64,000 nt of DNA from Grammothele lineata (Eukaryota; Basidiomycota; Agaricomycetes; Polyporales; Polyporaceae). The stretch spans positions 124,001 through 188,000 of the forward strand of contig NDFF03000398.1 in NCBI GenBank assembly GCA_002150815.3, in the 5' to 3' direction. Positions 1-12,839 of this stretch are shown here, piece by piece. The notes under the pieces were generated by a model. It saw nothing but the letters and a program-made list of their open reading frames with translations, did not search any database and was not told the DNA's origin. The position numbers were made by a program, and so were the translations under genes. The stretch's first letter is position 1, and every line of letters starts with the position of its first letter.

Positions 1-1947
1 CCTGGCGCATGGCGGCGATCGTGAGCTCCTCGGTCGAGAACATGAACTCGAGCCCCCCGCACGCGAGCAGGAACGCCGCGAGCGCCTCCGTCGGCGGGCG
101 CGAGGGCAGGATCGAGCGGGGCGGGCGGAGCCAGAGGAAGAAGTAGGTGAGGCAGCGGAGGACGGCGAAGGCGGAGAGGAGGTAGCCCCAGAGCATGTGG
201 ATCTGCACCTGGAAGAGGTACGTCTGGAAGTGCGCGCTCATTGCTGCGCCGGTGATGCCGATGCAGAGCGCGGGGAACGGGTTGAAGGACGCGGCGTAGC
301 TCGGGGGCTCCGCAATAGACCCTTGGGTACGGCTCGCTGCGGGGACCGCGGTGGTCGCGCTGGCGGCGAGCCACCGGCGAATGCGCTTCGACTCGATGCC
401 CATGCCGAGGAGGCCGGCGAACCAGAACATGACGGCGATGCTGATGTGCTGCATCTCCTTGGTGGTGTAAGGGTCGCCGGGGTGCGCACCGAAGCGCTCC
501 ATCCAAGTGTTCGAGATGCCGTAGAGGAAGACGACGAGAGACTCGACAAACTCGGCTGTAGGGTACCTCCCGTGGTGGCGGGGAGCGCGGTTCCAGGACC
601 ATCCGAGATCGGAGAAGGCACCCAGGAAACGGGCAAAGGTCACCAGACCGTAGCACCAGAAGATGCCCGCCTCTGCGGATTCAAGATATAAGAATCGTAG
701 AAGTTATGGACACGGCGCCGAACTCACTGATAATGTGTGCGAGGCAACCATTCAGGTAATTGCCACGGCACCCGCCCGTGTAAACGACGATGCCTGTCAC
801 AACTTGCATCAACCCCGCAAAGACCAACGAACGTTCCGTGGTCGCAAACACTGCACGGCCAATGACCTTGAGCAGCTCCATCCCTCTCTTGCCTTGCCAG
901 GGATAAACGCTATCTGATTCGTGGTAGGCGTCGTCCGAGCCGCGAGAATGCAGACCACCCAGTATCGTCCTCTCCGATAGCGCTGAGTGAGGGTACGAGC
1001 TTTGGCGGAAATGACGGATGTTGCGCGCCCAATATTCCGTTTCGTCATGTTCGACGACGTCCGCATCGTTTCGGATGGAATCGGCCTCATTGTCGACGGC
1101 TTTGAGCTCGGCCGCCTCCGTTTCTTCAGCGTCCTGAACGAGATTGGCGTACTCGGCGGATTCGGCGGGCAGGTGTGCGTCGCGACCGAGGACGACATAG
1201 TTCCAGTATCTCTTGACCGCGAAATCTTCTTCTCGGTTGCGGATCCGCTGAATGTACGTTACCAATCGCGCGAGAAGGCAGAAGATATCGTAGGTGGAGA
1301 TGGCCACGGCGCATGCGAGGAAGAAGTAGCCTTGGGAGCCGTGCTTGTTGCTCTCGTACCTGTGACGACATGCTCGGTGAACTGCGCGATGACTGAGATA
1401 CAGTGCCAAGAAGTACTGACATGTCTGGCGTCAACTTGCGGTAGAGCGCACTTGCAGAGAGACCAAGGGCGATGAGGGAGTAGAAGAAGACGACAGTGAC
1501 CCCATGCCACGCGTGCTTCACAGAGCGAAGAGCGATTCCTGTATGTAGCATAATATTAATGGCGAACAAGTTTCGAAAATCCAGACGTTGCGCACCTATT
1601 GGGAGCGCGCCGAAGAATGCAAGCGACATGGATAGCATGTGCAGTCCCATCAATCCCGGATACCGCCTCTCACCATCCGGGGAGCCAACGAAGTCAATCC
1701 AGTAGTACGAAAGAGGCGTTGGGTCGTGGTATATGGCGACTTCGGTCTCGTTGAGTTCAGTAAGTGGCTCCGGGGCATGGCGGCCGTGCCCCCCGTGGCC
1801 GTGGTCGCTATCTCTTGGTCGAAGGTGTTGCTCAACGAGAACCGGGGCATCTCTAAGTGCGTGCTCTGGCAGGTCAAGAACAGCGGAGGTGGCAGCGAGT
1901 GCTGTGGCTAGCACAGAGACGAGAACAGCAGCACAGAGTACGCGCAT
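1..1947 (-). CDS. YTP1: YTP1-like multi-pass membrane protein, 3' end beyond the window
   Basis: Partial gene read right to left, with exons 1947-1421, 1359-728 and 672 to beyond position 1. The frames join as ..LTPDM/YESNKHGSQGYFF.. and ..CLAHII/KAGIFWCYG... The start at 1947 gives a signal peptide (MRVLCAAVLVSVLATALA) followed by a His-rich stretch (HGHGGHGRH). The block HDPTPLSYYWIDFVG and the later CLAHIIKAGIFWCYG with TFARFLGAF are hallmarks of the fungal YTP1 family (DUF2427 plus Ytp1 C-terminal domain). Many hydrophobic segments follow. The family is an integral membrane protein of unknown biochemical role. An upstream in-frame Met (2088) is less likely because it would bury the signal peptide. 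The stop codon lies outside the window. Confidence 0.88.
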
Positions 1948-3152
1948 GGCTGAAGAAGAGGGAAAGGACGGGAGGAGGCGGATCGGGGTGGCATAATGCG
2001 GGTTATATGGAGACCGAGGGGATGAAGACGAGAGGAGAGGGAGGCAGCGTAGGTCGGATGGTCGAGAGGAGGTTGGGCAGGAAAGCAAGGTCGAGTCCGG
2101 GATGGGGTCCGTGAAGTCCGTTACGGTCCGCGAAACGACAAGTCCGAGTCTTCCGGTCCGTCCCCTCTCGCAATCCCGATGACTAGACCTAGTTGAACGC
2201 CCGCTGACGTAATCTAGTCAACTTCTTCTCTCCTTCTGTCTTCGCCGTTCTCACCTGCCTCTTTCGCGTAACACCGTCGTCCACACGCGACCCTCTGTCA
2301 TGCCCTCCTCTTTTTCCGTATACGAGAGCGTTTAAATGCGTAACGTAGAAGGAGATAGCATAGGCTCGCAACTCCTTTGTTTCATGCTGCGGTGCAAGGC
2401 CTCCACCGGGACCGGACCGATAGTGCAGTTGTATATGTCGAACGCGTTTGTGTCATCCACCTAGCCACCTAATGCCAAGCCTACCTCGTTGCTTTCAGCA
2501 CTCTGACTGGCTTCCGAGCCAACCTGCCCGCGGTTCATCCTATCACCCGAGACTTGGCCTAGCTCTGTAGACTGTTACCGACCATACCGAAATGGATGGT
2601 GGCAGACCAGTGACCATCGAGTTTATCTGTAGCCGTTAATACTAGTCTACGCCGCCGAACCGTCGTAGCACGCCGCATCATGCTCTGGTCCACGTTCCGT
2701 CCTGTAGGAGCTTGAAACCATATACATACGAAGTAGTATATAGGCGAATCAAAACCTGCTCGTTCAGTGATCACGAATTTCGGACTTCAGGTGTTGCGGT
2801 CGACGGGCTAGGTGAGGTAGCAGAAGGCACCTCCCGCTGGCCTTAAGTATCTCCTGGCCGATGAGCTTGTGGAATATAATTGGCACTTTTGAATCGTTCC
2901 TGGGTTACAACCGTTGAACTTGCAAGGCGGCTGTTTGATGCGTGATGACGTCAGACGCGACGCGCTTGTGGCGAGCGCTTCTACGTCGAGTCTCACTAAG
3001 CTTGGTAGCGAGTCTCAATCCGGGGCCTTGCAGCAGACAGACTCACTCATTGCATCTCTTCTACACTGACGGTCGCGATTATTACTGGTAAGAAGGCCGC
3101 ATTGCCTCGAAACAATGGTCATAGATGACGTGCTGCGTAGATATCGCTGGTC
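1948..3152. other. intergenic, divergent promoter region
   Basis: Lies between the minus-strand YTP1-like gene and the plus-strand NAD(P)HX dehydratase gene, so it should hold both promoters. I see no convincing coding exon, RNA gene or repeat. The short open frames lack splice support and family resemblance. Confidence 0.5.
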
Positions 3153-4519
3153 ATGCCCGTCCCGAAACATATTCTCAACCAGATTAAGGCGATCATCCCG
3201 CCGCTCAACGGATCCCTGCACAAGGGGCAGTCGGGTCGTGTGGGTGTGCTCGGAGGTGCTCTCGAGTGCGGTTTATAGCTTGATTCATGGGAATTGAACT
3301 GATTCTATGACCGCCAGTTACACAGGGGCGCCGTTCTTCGCATCTATGTCTGCGCTCCGGATTGTGCGTTGCCCGTACAGACTGTGGCATGACATTGCTT
3401 ACACCCCAAATGGTGGCATAGGGTGCAGATCTCTCGCATGTTATCTGCTCCCCGACTGCTGCGGGAGCAATCAAGTCGTATTCCCCAGATTTGATTGTTC
3501 ACCCCATTCTTCGGGAGGATCGGTGAGTAAACACTAGCTGCAGTTTCATAGACCGACTTTGATTGAATGTTTGTTTTGGCCTAAGAACACCCGACCTCGT
3601 GAAGCCCGAGCTTGCGTCGTTGCTCTCTCGGCTACACGTGCTCATTGTCGGCCCTGGCCTTGGGCGCGAGGACTATATGATCAAGTTCGCAAAACTCGCC
3701 GTCAATATTGCCAAGGAGCGTGGCATGTACCTTGTCCTCGACGCAGATGCACTCTGGATGATCGATCAGGACCTCGCGCTCATCAATGGGTACCGGCGTG
3801 CCGTCCTCACCCCCAACGTTGTTGAGTTCAAGCGCCTCAGCGAAAGCGTGGTATGTTTTCGGGCATCAGACATACGGAGAAAATCCTGGTGACATAGGTG
3901 CATTGTAGAAAGTAGACCCTAAGACTCCTCCCGAAGAGCGCGCGATGCAAGTCTCGCGCGCTCTGGGTGGAGTTACCGTGCTCCAGAAGGGCGCGCAAGA
4001 CATCATCTGTACGAATATAGGCAGTGCCGATAAGCAGCAAGCGGAACTCAACAAGATACAAGAAGGAGAGAGCGCTGAGGAGCGCGTCACTGTTGATATT
4101 CCTGGTGGCCTGAAGCGCTGCGGCGGACAGGGCGATATCCTCAGCGGTGCGGTGGGCACAATGATGGCTTGGGGAAAGTGCTTTGAGGATGGAGCATTCG
4201 GGTATGGCCAACCTGCTGATCTGCATACTCGTTGCTCAAATTTTGCTTCGTTAGGGACGGATCAATACCCCCTTCAAGGATCCCGCTCCTGGCAGCTGTC
4301 GGTGGGTCGATGATTACTCGAACAGCGTCCCGGCGTTCGTTTGGGAAACTAGGACGAGGTAGGTACTGTATCATACGTTGCAGCGCTTTTAATCAGAGAC
4401 ACTATACAACAGGGGTCGTTACCCAGGATATGCTCCCCGAACTAGGAGGCGCGTTCGCAGAAATCTTCGGAGAAGGCGAAAAGGGATGGGGTGCATCTGT
4501 CGGGGAGGGAAAGCTATGA
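3153..4519 (+). CDS. NAXD: ATP-dependent (S)-NAD(P)H-hydrate dehydratase
   Basis: Seven exons: 3153-3265, 3318-3363, 3422-3522, 3586-3850, 3909-4201, 4255-4358 and 4413-4519, giving 342 residues. All joins keep frame. The enzyme repairs hydrated NADH and NADPH (NADHX, NADPHX) using ATP; it is the YjeF C-terminal/CARKD ribokinase-like family. Recognisable blocks, in order, are [17 protein letters not shown] near the N-terminus, [48 protein letters not shown] and the nucleotide-binding [12 protein letters not shown]. No YjeF N-terminal epimerase domain is fused, as is usual for the fungal and animal dehydratase. The start at 3153 fits the family length; an upstream coding exon is not evident. 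Confidence 0.93.
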
Positions 4520-4873
4520 GATTGTATACGCATATTTTGATCAGCGATTCGACTTGAATCTTCATGTCATTGCATGGTGGGCCTTGGGGGTGGACAATGT
4601 GAGGTCAAAGGATCAATCGGGTAGTGCGCAGACAACTTGACGGATCGCGGTGAGAGCATCATCGCGTTGACTCGGCGCTACCATCTGTGCGCGTAAGGTC
4701 ACATCCCTGTCACGATTCCCGCAACGTGACATAACGCGTTTTCTCCCCGGCTCCCTCGGAAAGCCGAAGCAGCCTGGCCTCAACAGTGGCCTCTTCTTCC
4801 GGGTGCGACAAATCCTCGGGAAGCCTCAATTCAACGCTAGCTTTGACACTTTCTCCGCTTGCTACGAGACCGT
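4520..4873. other. intergenic, no gene seen
   Basis: Tandem spacer between the NAD(P)HX dehydratase stop and the Tfc4 start. It presumably holds a terminator and a promoter. No repeat or RNA gene was recognised. Confidence 0.5.
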
Positions 4874-7800
4874 ATGGATATAGATGAAACATGGGCTTCT
4901 TCCGGTGAATACGACAAATTCTTCCTTCTCTCCCACCTAATACTCGACCAGATGAAGATGCGGAAGGCTCCGATGACTATGAGTACTCGTCTGATTCGGA
5001 CAGCTCTGAAGAATACGAAGAAGAGATACCCGTTGCAGGGCCGAGCACTCTCACACTCGACAGGCCTGACAGGCAGCCTCAAGACGATGCAAATGTGGAG
5101 GACGCGCGCGTCGAAGCAGCCATCGAAGGCGACTTTGACAGGCTGATTCAGAACATCAGAGAGGGGGCGGATAGCTCGGGAATGTTGAACAAGATGTGGA
5201 ACATCAACTTGGAGGAACGTGAGGCCGAGTTCAGGGATGATTTAAGGATGGCGTCGGGCGTGGGGGCTTCAAAGACCAAGAAGAAGGTGCGATCATCCTC
5301 CACCTCTTCCGCGTCCGTTCTTCTCTTCCTCTAACGACGGACTTCTGGAAAATGCGAGTAGCGCGGACGGCGGCGCGGCGTCGTGCTCTCACAGCAGGTG
5401 CGCGGGCTTATTGGCGAGGGCAACCAGGCGTATGTGGATGCAAACTACCCGGAGACGATTCGTATCATGCAAGAGGTTATCCGCATTGAACCGCGAGCTG
5501 CTGCTGCGTGGAGTGTACTCGCGCAGTGTCACGACGAAATGGGCGAGCCAGGGAAGGCCTTGCAGCTGCGTATCATGGCTGCGCATCTGAATCACGACGC
5601 GGACGAGTGGGCAGAGTTGGCAAAACAGTCGAGGTAAGTGGCCGTCACTTCGGTAGATGTATGCGCGTGTCAAGACTCTTCGCATAGATCGTTGGGGTTC
5701 AACCAACAGGCACTGTACTGCTATGGCAAGATATACAACTTGGACCCCACGAACGTTAGCGCGCTTTGGGATCGCGCTATGCTCGCGAAAGAGATGGGAG
5801 AACACCGCGTAGTGAGTACCTTGGCGTATTATGACTCTCTGTCATCCTAATACTGTTCTGTGCGTAGGCTCGGTCGACCCTCATCGCCATGCTAAATCGT
5901 CTTCCACACAGCATCACCGTCCTTGACGAACTTCACCCGATTCTCGTAGAGTTATCCGACCTTCGTACCTCGGCCAAGATATTCCAAGAAGCCTTCGAGC
6001 ACTACATGACTACCTTCCCATCTGGCCGCGGTGTGGACCCTACTTCGGGCGCCGACGTCCCAGGTGGAGGCTTCGGCCTCATGCACGTTCTAATTCTCGC
6101 GGACTTGTACAACACACTTGCAGAGTACCCTCGCGCCGCGGAGACTATCCGGAAAGGGTATAGGTGGCTCCAAGGACGAGCGGCGCAAAAGTTCTGGGAC
6201 GCATGTGATGACGATCGTGAATGGGATGTCCCCGATGGCGGCGTGACGCGCGGCGGGGACGGAGAACTGCCGCCCGGTATGTACCCGTTGGATGTGAATG
6301 CGCGCCATCGTCTTGCAATTGCGAGAATCAAGAGTGGAGAGATTGATGAGGGCAAGGTCAGCTTTTGTTCCCTGTCGTCAGACTCTTACTGACGTATTGA
6401 CCCCATCTGTAGATGCATGCCAAGGTCATTCTATCCCAGGATGTAGCAGAGTACGCTCCACTCTTTTCCGAAATCGCCGACGCCTATTTCGAGAAGGAGA
6501 TGTACTCCGAAGCAGGGCACATCTACGAGTCTTTGGGGGGCGATGCTGGAGTAAGTCTTCGTCACTATTGGCGAAGTACTCGCTCTCAATTCCCTTTGCG
6601 GTACATAGACAAGCAGTATGTATGTCTTGCTACAAGCAGCTGTATGTCGACGAATGGTTGGCGACCTCAAGGAAGCTGCCGAAGTGTACGAACACGGTAC
6701 GCATCGCTTGTCCTGGCTGTCAAAGTTATCTAAGTATACCTTCACAGTAATTCGAGCTGATCCCACAAACAATGATGCAAAGATGGCGTTGGCTGAGATC
6801 CTTGAGATTCTCAACGAGCCGAGGAAAGCCCTTGATCTTGTCCTGCAAGGCACGTATCATCACCACGCGCTCTTTCGCAGCTAATCTTACACTCACGTTT
6901 TACAGTGATCGACTCTCGACGGAAGCACAAAGCCCAACGTAACGCCCCAGAGTCCGCTGAGCCATCCGCATCGCTGTTCGAGGAAGGGAGAGTACGCAGC
7001 ACACCCTCCGCCAAGGGCAAATCGAAGTCGAACCCGAACAAGCTCACCCCCGCACAACTACGTGAGCTGGAAGCTCAAAAGGAACGCGAGGCCGCACAGC
7101 AATGGCGCCGTGTACAGGAGTTGTGGCCACGGATGCTTGCAAACGAGGATGAAGCTGTCCGAGAATGGCTTATCGAGGCAGAGAAGTTGGTCGAGGCATT
7201 CCGAGAAACCAGAGCGTTGTTCTTGACCAGTCGAGTAAGTGCCTGTTCTCGAGGTGGATGGTTAACATCTACTAACTGTGCGCGATAGCATCGTGGTTTC
7301 CGTGGCATGTTCCCTCGTAGCTCGCGAAAACAGACAGCGGAGGCGAATGAGGATAACATGGCCTCTCGTCTCCAACTTGAACTCGGTATGTTTCTTCTCC
7401 CTTAGTTTCAGTATGGATTGTTGACTCGAGTCGATCAGGTCGTGATGCGCTTTCACGCAAGAACGCAAAATCGGAAAATGTCAATCAATTTCGAACCATC
7501 TCGTTTGAGGACTGGTTGCGCTTATTCTTGCATGTGGGTTCTCTGTGAAATCATAAGGGCCGTAACGCTAATTGGGCGACAGTATACGTTTTTGCTAACC
7601 CGTCGAGGCCAATACGAACTCGGGAACGAAATTCTCCGACACTTGCTATTCTCGAGCGCATTCCAGACACGCTCTTCTCAGGATACCATTCGCCTCGGGC
7701 TCATCAGTACGTCGTCACTTTACTGCTGCTCCGCGTAGACTGACCTCCGAGTGCAGCCATCGCCATTCATGCAGATCAGTTCCACACAGTGGTCGAGCAC

Positions 7801-8792
7801 GCACGGAAGATCATTAACGGGCATCAGTTCAACAATGAGCCAATACGTCTACTGGTGTCCTCTCTTGCGAGCGGGCTGCGCTCGACAGATGCGTTCCTTT
7901 TGTCGACGTTGTCGAAGCATCTCTTACGAGAAACACGACTGGCGGATACGGCTGTCCGGGACCCGGACTCGGTCCGTTTCAACAATACCCAGCGGCGATG
8001 GGCAATGGCCGGAAACGCCACAAAGCAGGATCCAGATGATGTACCTGATGAGGATGAAGATGTAGAAGCCGCCGCCATTTCAGAGCTCGAAAAGTCAAGC
8101 CTACCGACTAAGCCGAACCCCGTGAATGTCGCCGTGTACGGACAGATCATGCTTTCAGCGAGAAGCTACCAAAGCGCTCTTTGTAAGCTTCTTTTTTCGC
8201 TTGGTGTAGTAGGTGCTCATTTGCTGCAGTCTACCTCTTGCAGGCTTACGATTATGCTCCAGACGATCCGCTGATATGTTTATCGCTGGCAATCGCGTCC
8301 GTCGGACGAGCTATGCAGCGCCAGTCGGATAACCGGCATCATCTCATCACTCAGGTTGGTCGTCCGGCTTTGCCTGCAAAAACGCGTCTGATGTGTCTGG
8401 CAGGGCATGGCATTCCTCAGTCGCTATCGAGAGCTTCGTAAGGATTCCGACTCCCACATTGAAGAGGTGGAATACAACTTCGGGCGTATGTTCCAACAGT
8501 TGGGTGAGCACCCTGCGCCTTTTTCATTCACCTTTTCATAATGACGATCACTCCAAAGGCCTTCACTCTCTAGCGGCCAAGCATTACGAATGCGTCCTGG
8601 AGATGGCTGAGAAAAGGCTCCTTACGGATAGCGAGGTCAGCTGAAAACTTCTCTGATTTCGACGAAGAAGCTGATCACGACTAGGCTGTCGGCCTCGCGC
8701 GGGAGACCGCATACAACCTTTCACTGATATACGTCACTACCGGCGCAACTCCCTTAGCGGAGTCCCTCTATCGTCAGTGGTTGTCTCTGTAA
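4874..8792 (+). CDS. TFC4: TFIIIC subunit Tfc4/Sfc4 (RNA polymerase III factor, TPR protein)
   Basis: Seventeen exons, all in phase, encode 1019 residues: 4874-4904, 4952-5286, 5362-5633, 5688-5811, 5868-6356, 6413-6550, 6609-6696, 6748-6849, 6906-7234, 7289-7385, 7439-7533, 7583-7706, 7757-8182, 8230-8354, 8404-8503, 8559-8635 and 8685-8792. The acidic N-terminus (SDDYEYSSDSDSSEEYEEE) leads into a basic patch (KTKKKRGRRRG) and then TPR repeats beginning VRGLIGEGNQAYVDANYPE. This is the TFIIIC-gamma/GTF3C3 architecture: the subunit binds TFIIIB at tRNA genes in the nucleus. A central charged linker (PDDVPDEDEDVE) precedes the C-terminal TPRs. The intron after exon 8 begins with GC, because only that site (6850) keeps the frame. 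Confidence 0.93.
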
Positions 8793-8974
8793 CGACTCCT
8801 CATGTCTCCTCTGCTTTCGCGCTTTGTTGCTATTTGTATCCATATCGTCCCCCCCGACTTTAGTATATTTTGTGAGGTTTGTAACGCGGTTTGTAAACTT
8901 CTTCAAGGTATGAAGCGATTTGGTGTGTCAAAGCGGGAGCGATCTTCCGTGTTGAGGAGGAGCGGGGAAAAATA

Positions 8975-9057
8975 GGGCCCAACCGGGAATTGAACCCGGG
9001 ACCTCGCGCAAACTCGAGAAACCCGAAGCGCGAATCATACTACTAGACCATTGGGCC
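8975..9057 (-). tRNA. tRNA-Pro (anticodon CGG) with intron
   Basis: Full cloverleaf on the minus strand. The acceptor arms are GGCCCAA and TTGGGCC with discriminator C. The anticodon stem CGCGC/GCGCG carries loop TTCGGG..T, and the T arm is CCGGG-TTCAATT-CCCGG. An 11-nt intron (TTTCTCGAGTT) sits one base 3' of the anticodon, the standard nuclear position. Mature length is 72 nt. It decodes CCG proline codons. Confidence 0.95.
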
Positions 9058-9779
9058 GTTGTGATAGGGGTGCACAGTGCCTCATCAATGAGCAATACCC
9101 CGACATTTTTCTTCGAGAACTACGTGTCCCTTTCAGCACCACTTAGACGCCAAAAATGAAGCTCATATGCGTTTGGTTGTTCCCTACAACGTATTGTATA
9201 CCCACTATACGGTGAACAGAATCGACTCTAGCCCTAACAGTCTGCAAGACAGTCAGCGTGCGACGTGCTACACGGGAGGTTGCCCTTCACAATAGAACAA
9301 AAGACAGCTCAGCGACCGTATGTTATTGGCTCCTGCGCACTGCACTGGTAGGCTTCTCCAGTTTCGTACCTGCTTATCATGCGCTGACGCGTTCATCTGG
9401 TTCTAATACTTGGGAAATCAAGTTCCCAGTTTGTTGAAGGCTGCCCCTATGACTCGTACTCGCTCCTGACATTCGCTGTCCAGTTTCACTTCCTCTGTCC
9501 GCTTGGCCGTTGTCGGCTTCATGGGTCCCGGTTTCGTGTCTATGCGTGCTTGACCGTGCCGAGGTCTTATTGTCGTCTTTGTAGCACGATTCGTACATCC
9601 CTTCCGACGTCCTACGTGGTATGCTGGTCCCAATAAGGCGTATTTCGGGTGTTGTTGGATGCGTCGATGGTCGAGGTGGCCAAGGAGGAGCGACATTGCA
9701 TGCTGGCCCTTGCGATTGGAGCATTCTATGATACTCGGCCCATTCGCGTGTTTTGCGCCCCTCCTCGACTGCCGCCACG
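9058..9779. other. intergenic, no supported gene
   Basis: Contains a 133-codon minus-strand open frame (9377-9778) with no recognisable domain and no ATG at its start. I cannot support it as a gene. Confidence 0.35.
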
Positions 9780-10013
9780 TCAGTTAGGTTTCTGGGCAGT
9801 CGTATCGGCTTTATTGACCACGTACGTGACGTTAGCTCCCCAATTCGTATGATGAGTCACGTCGCTCATATTCACCTCGTCGACATCAGGGTTGGGCCCA
9901 AGAATATCGTCTTTGACATTGGGATTCAAAACAACTTTGCCAGTCTCAAATCTTGTTTGTCTGATTTTACGAATAGACAGCAGTGGCGGAGAAGGGGGGT
10001 TTCCAGGGCTCAT
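9780..10013 (-). CDS. possible small unrecognised protein (77 aa)
   Basis: Single open frame starting ATG AGC CCT at 10013 and ending TGA at 9780. It is hydrophilic, with an Asn/Asp-rich middle (NPNVKDDILGPNPDVDEVN) and no signal peptide or known motif. The only independent support is a TATA-like box (TATAAAGG, minus strand, about 10095-10102) some 80 bp upstream of the start. It could equally be a chance frame in an intergenic region or one exon of a longer gene. Confidence 0.2.
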   Translation of the reverse strand: MSPGNPPSPPLLSIRKIRQTRFETGKVVLNPNVKDDILGPNPDVDEVNMSDVTHHTNWGANVTYVVNKADTTAQKPN

Positions 10014-10796
10014 TTTCACAGGTGCGATGCTGGACGAGGCGAGCTTCAGTAGTCAGGGAAGAAGGAAGTGTTCATCTCGTGTGTTCGCCTCGGACCTTTA
10101 TATGCCGAGGGACTTGTAGTGGATTGTTGGGTGATAGGCGTGTGGTCTCGCAACGGCGTCCTGAACGTCAATGATTTGGTATGTGGCCACCTTCCTGTAA
10201 GGCCCTTGTATTGACAATAGTGCTTTGTCCCTCACGTAGTGTGTTTGAGCCGCTCATCCATGTACATAAAACAGCAGTCTCGGTCGCTGCGTTCAGAATG
10301 TGAGTACATGTGAGTTCTCCCACAACATCACCATCCTTGCCCCCGCCACAGTAATTGTCAACGATCTCTTAGATCCTAGGTCATCGTCCCGAATGGTCCT
10401 CAATGTTCGCGCACTGGGCCTTTGCAGAGTTCAACGTATTCCTTGCAGCGCCTCGTCAGAAGAAAAACAGCAACACGTCCAAATACCCGGCCGACATGGC
10501 CTGACCACGGACTACTCTTCCCAACTACCCGATTGTGCTCCAGGCCTCGTAGCTCATAAGAGCTCAATCTACGCGTCGCCTCCAGCCCAGTTGGTGACTT
10601 GGCGCTGAGGGAGGGGAACAAAGGGCTGAAGCAGTGGGTCGTTCAATCAGAGAGCCGCCGTCTACGAAGTAGAAGTCAGAAATCACAATACCCATTTTGG
10701 TTTATGGGTTAGCTTACCTCCTCTTTAATCCACAATCATCATTGACATCCGTTACTCTGAACAGCCACCACATCACCGTTGTTCTTATCTGCTGCC
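10014..10796. other. intergenic, no gene seen
   Basis: Apart from the TATA-like box near 10100 I see no exon chain, RNA gene or repeat. Confidence 0.4.
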
Positions 10797-11771
10797 TCAA
10801 CCACATCCTCCAATTGCTCTGTGCATTTTATGGCTACGGCTTCGGACCTCCCCGGCGGACAGCGGCACTGCAGCCGGATATAGCCCCCCAACCAGCCCCC
10901 AGAACTCCTCCATGCGACGTCCGAAATCCTTCTGCTCTACCCCCAGAATCGCTGCTGTGTCCTCCGGGGTAGTTAGAGGCTTCTCGCCAGGCGTCGTGCT
11001 CGCGCCAGGAGTCGAGGAGTGAGCCGCCGTAGGGGCCCGCGGGACCTCATCAACTCCGTCGACTCGTTTCGAGTTGTTGGATGCACCTCTCGGCGAGTCG
11101 GGCGGAATGATGATTGGCCTGAGGGCGCTTCCCAGTGCTGGTTCCTCAGGGGGCTCGATCTCGCGGAAGGAAGTATCATCGTGGGTGGCTTCGACGATGG
11201 TGGTCTTGCAGACATTGGGTAGAGTGCGGAGCAACTCGCCATCGAGCCAGTGATATTCGTCACCGTATTCGATCAAGTCAATAGGATCGGTCTCAAGGAG
11301 TTCTTCGTCCAGCCAGGTATAGTTATCAGCGAAGGTGACTAGGCTGTCAGAAGTCTTCGTCCGGGAACCTAAGTCGATCTACGCGGTTCCGTTGGTAAGT
11401 GGTCCGCTGCGCTGCGAGCATAGGCGGAGGCAGAACGTGCTTACATGTTTGTTGGTTTCGTCTACCACACCATTCCTACCATCACGTCCGCCCTCAGCGT
11501 ACGTGTATATGGCCTTGAAGATGGTCTCATACGGGATTGGTATCGGCGCAACGATCCTAACCACTTCGTGTTCGTCGACCTCGTGGTATGTGATTCGCGG
11601 ACGACCGTCGTAGAAAGGGTTGCCAGCGGAAACCGGACTGCTGGAGAGTTGGTGCATGCCATCGTGAGCGGAGCAGGAGGCAGGTGATTGACGGGCAGGG
11701 GCGGTCATCCGATGCGCATTGGGCGAGGCATCCGAGAGAACAAGAGTGGTCATGAGCGTTGGAGTGGCCAT
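10797..11771 (-). CDS. unrecognised protein with two similar acidic WLD segments
   Basis: Two exons, 11771-11445 and 11378-10797, joined by a 66-bp intron with consensus borders (GTAAGC..CGTAG), encode 302 residues. Exon 1 is Ser/Thr/Pro/Ala-rich at first and then more ordered (YHEVDEHEVVRIVAPIPIPY, ETIFKAIYTYAEGG). Exon 2 begins with two related acidic stretches, YTWLDEELLETDPIDL and YGDEYHWLDGELLRTL, followed by a low-complexity tail (ASTTPGEKPLTTPEDTAA) and a closing block GRRMEEFWGLVGGLYPA. No known domain was recognised and no signal peptide is evident. The start is uncertain: the frame stays open upstream to 12254, but that extension looks non-coding. Its neighbour at 12840-13851 has the same two-exon layout. 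Confidence 0.6.
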
Positions 11772-12839
11772 TAGTGCTGTGGTTGTGCGATAAAAGTGGC
11801 TGAGGTCGTGGCTTCTGGGGTGGCGTGGGGGGAGGCAGGTGTGGCCTAGGGTGTGATCGGAGGGCACGCTTTTTCGCTCGCAGCAGGGGGTGGTCGCGGA
11901 CAGTGGGAGAGGAGTGTTGGTCAATTGTCCGCCCTCATCTCCCCTTTTGAACGGTGGCTCGGCTAGGTACGTTTGTTGGCGGTCATTGTTCCTTTCACAC
12001 CCTCCCGAGATTGCAATAGGTTGATACGTCAATGTGGCCACGCTAACCGGGAACCACGCTGTGGCTGGTGTGGGCGAGGAGGGAGGATCATTGTTTATAT
12101 TGGAAGGGTCGTATAAGTCAAAAGAACGCGGTAAAACAACCGCATTTACTTCTAAGTCCATGTAGCGGACAGCCAAAGCGTGTCGGTCGTTGTATACATC
12201 GATGCCTAAGCCACAAACCTGCAACGTCGTCGAGATCAACAGCCTGAAAGTCAAAGATAAAAGATCAGTTGACTTGTGGATGCGTGGACGTCTTGAATCA
12301 AGTCCTCGCTGCCATACCTACTATACAGAGATATTCGTTCCTCGCGAGGCGGAGGTTGAGAACTCGAAGTATGCCGAAGTCTGAAGACCCGTGAAGTTCA
12401 ATCGTCCGCACCATCCGCCGTTATGTGGGCTTTCCGAGAATTAAGGTTCTTCCATGTTGCAGGGACGTGCCGTCTAATGAGGTTGTAAAAATCCAGGAAG
12501 TTCAACGATATAAGTGGATGCGGCGCTGCTTATATAGCGACGCCTCTTCAGATTGTAGCTATCTTACAATGATTCTTGTAATGAAAACCACATCTTAGGA
12601 CTATCGTACATTACGATCCGGAATTGCACGAGGTGTATATCACCCTCGATCACGACACAAGTACACATGTAACGGAACGCGGTCACGTTGTACAACTTGG
12701 AGCCCAGCTGGCCATCCCAAGGGAGAAGAATTCCAATTGATTCAACCTGGTCAGCGTATCAGCCAAACGCCAAAACACGATCAAATCGCATCGGCGTACC
12801 AATTCCCACCATCATCTGGCCGATCATGCATATCGGCCG
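11772..12839. other. intergenic, no gene seen
   Basis: About 1 kb between two minus-strand genes. It includes an open upstream extension of the preceding gene's frame, which looks non-coding. No RNA gene or clear repeat was found. Confidence 0.4.

Noticed and set aside
1126..2088. Longer N-terminus for the YTP1-like protein from 2088
   Set aside because: It would place a Ser/Pro-rich leader before the obvious signal peptide at 1947.
11379..12254. 291-residue version of the 10797-11771 gene
   Set aside because: The extra upstream part has non-coding composition, no ordered blocks and no better start context.
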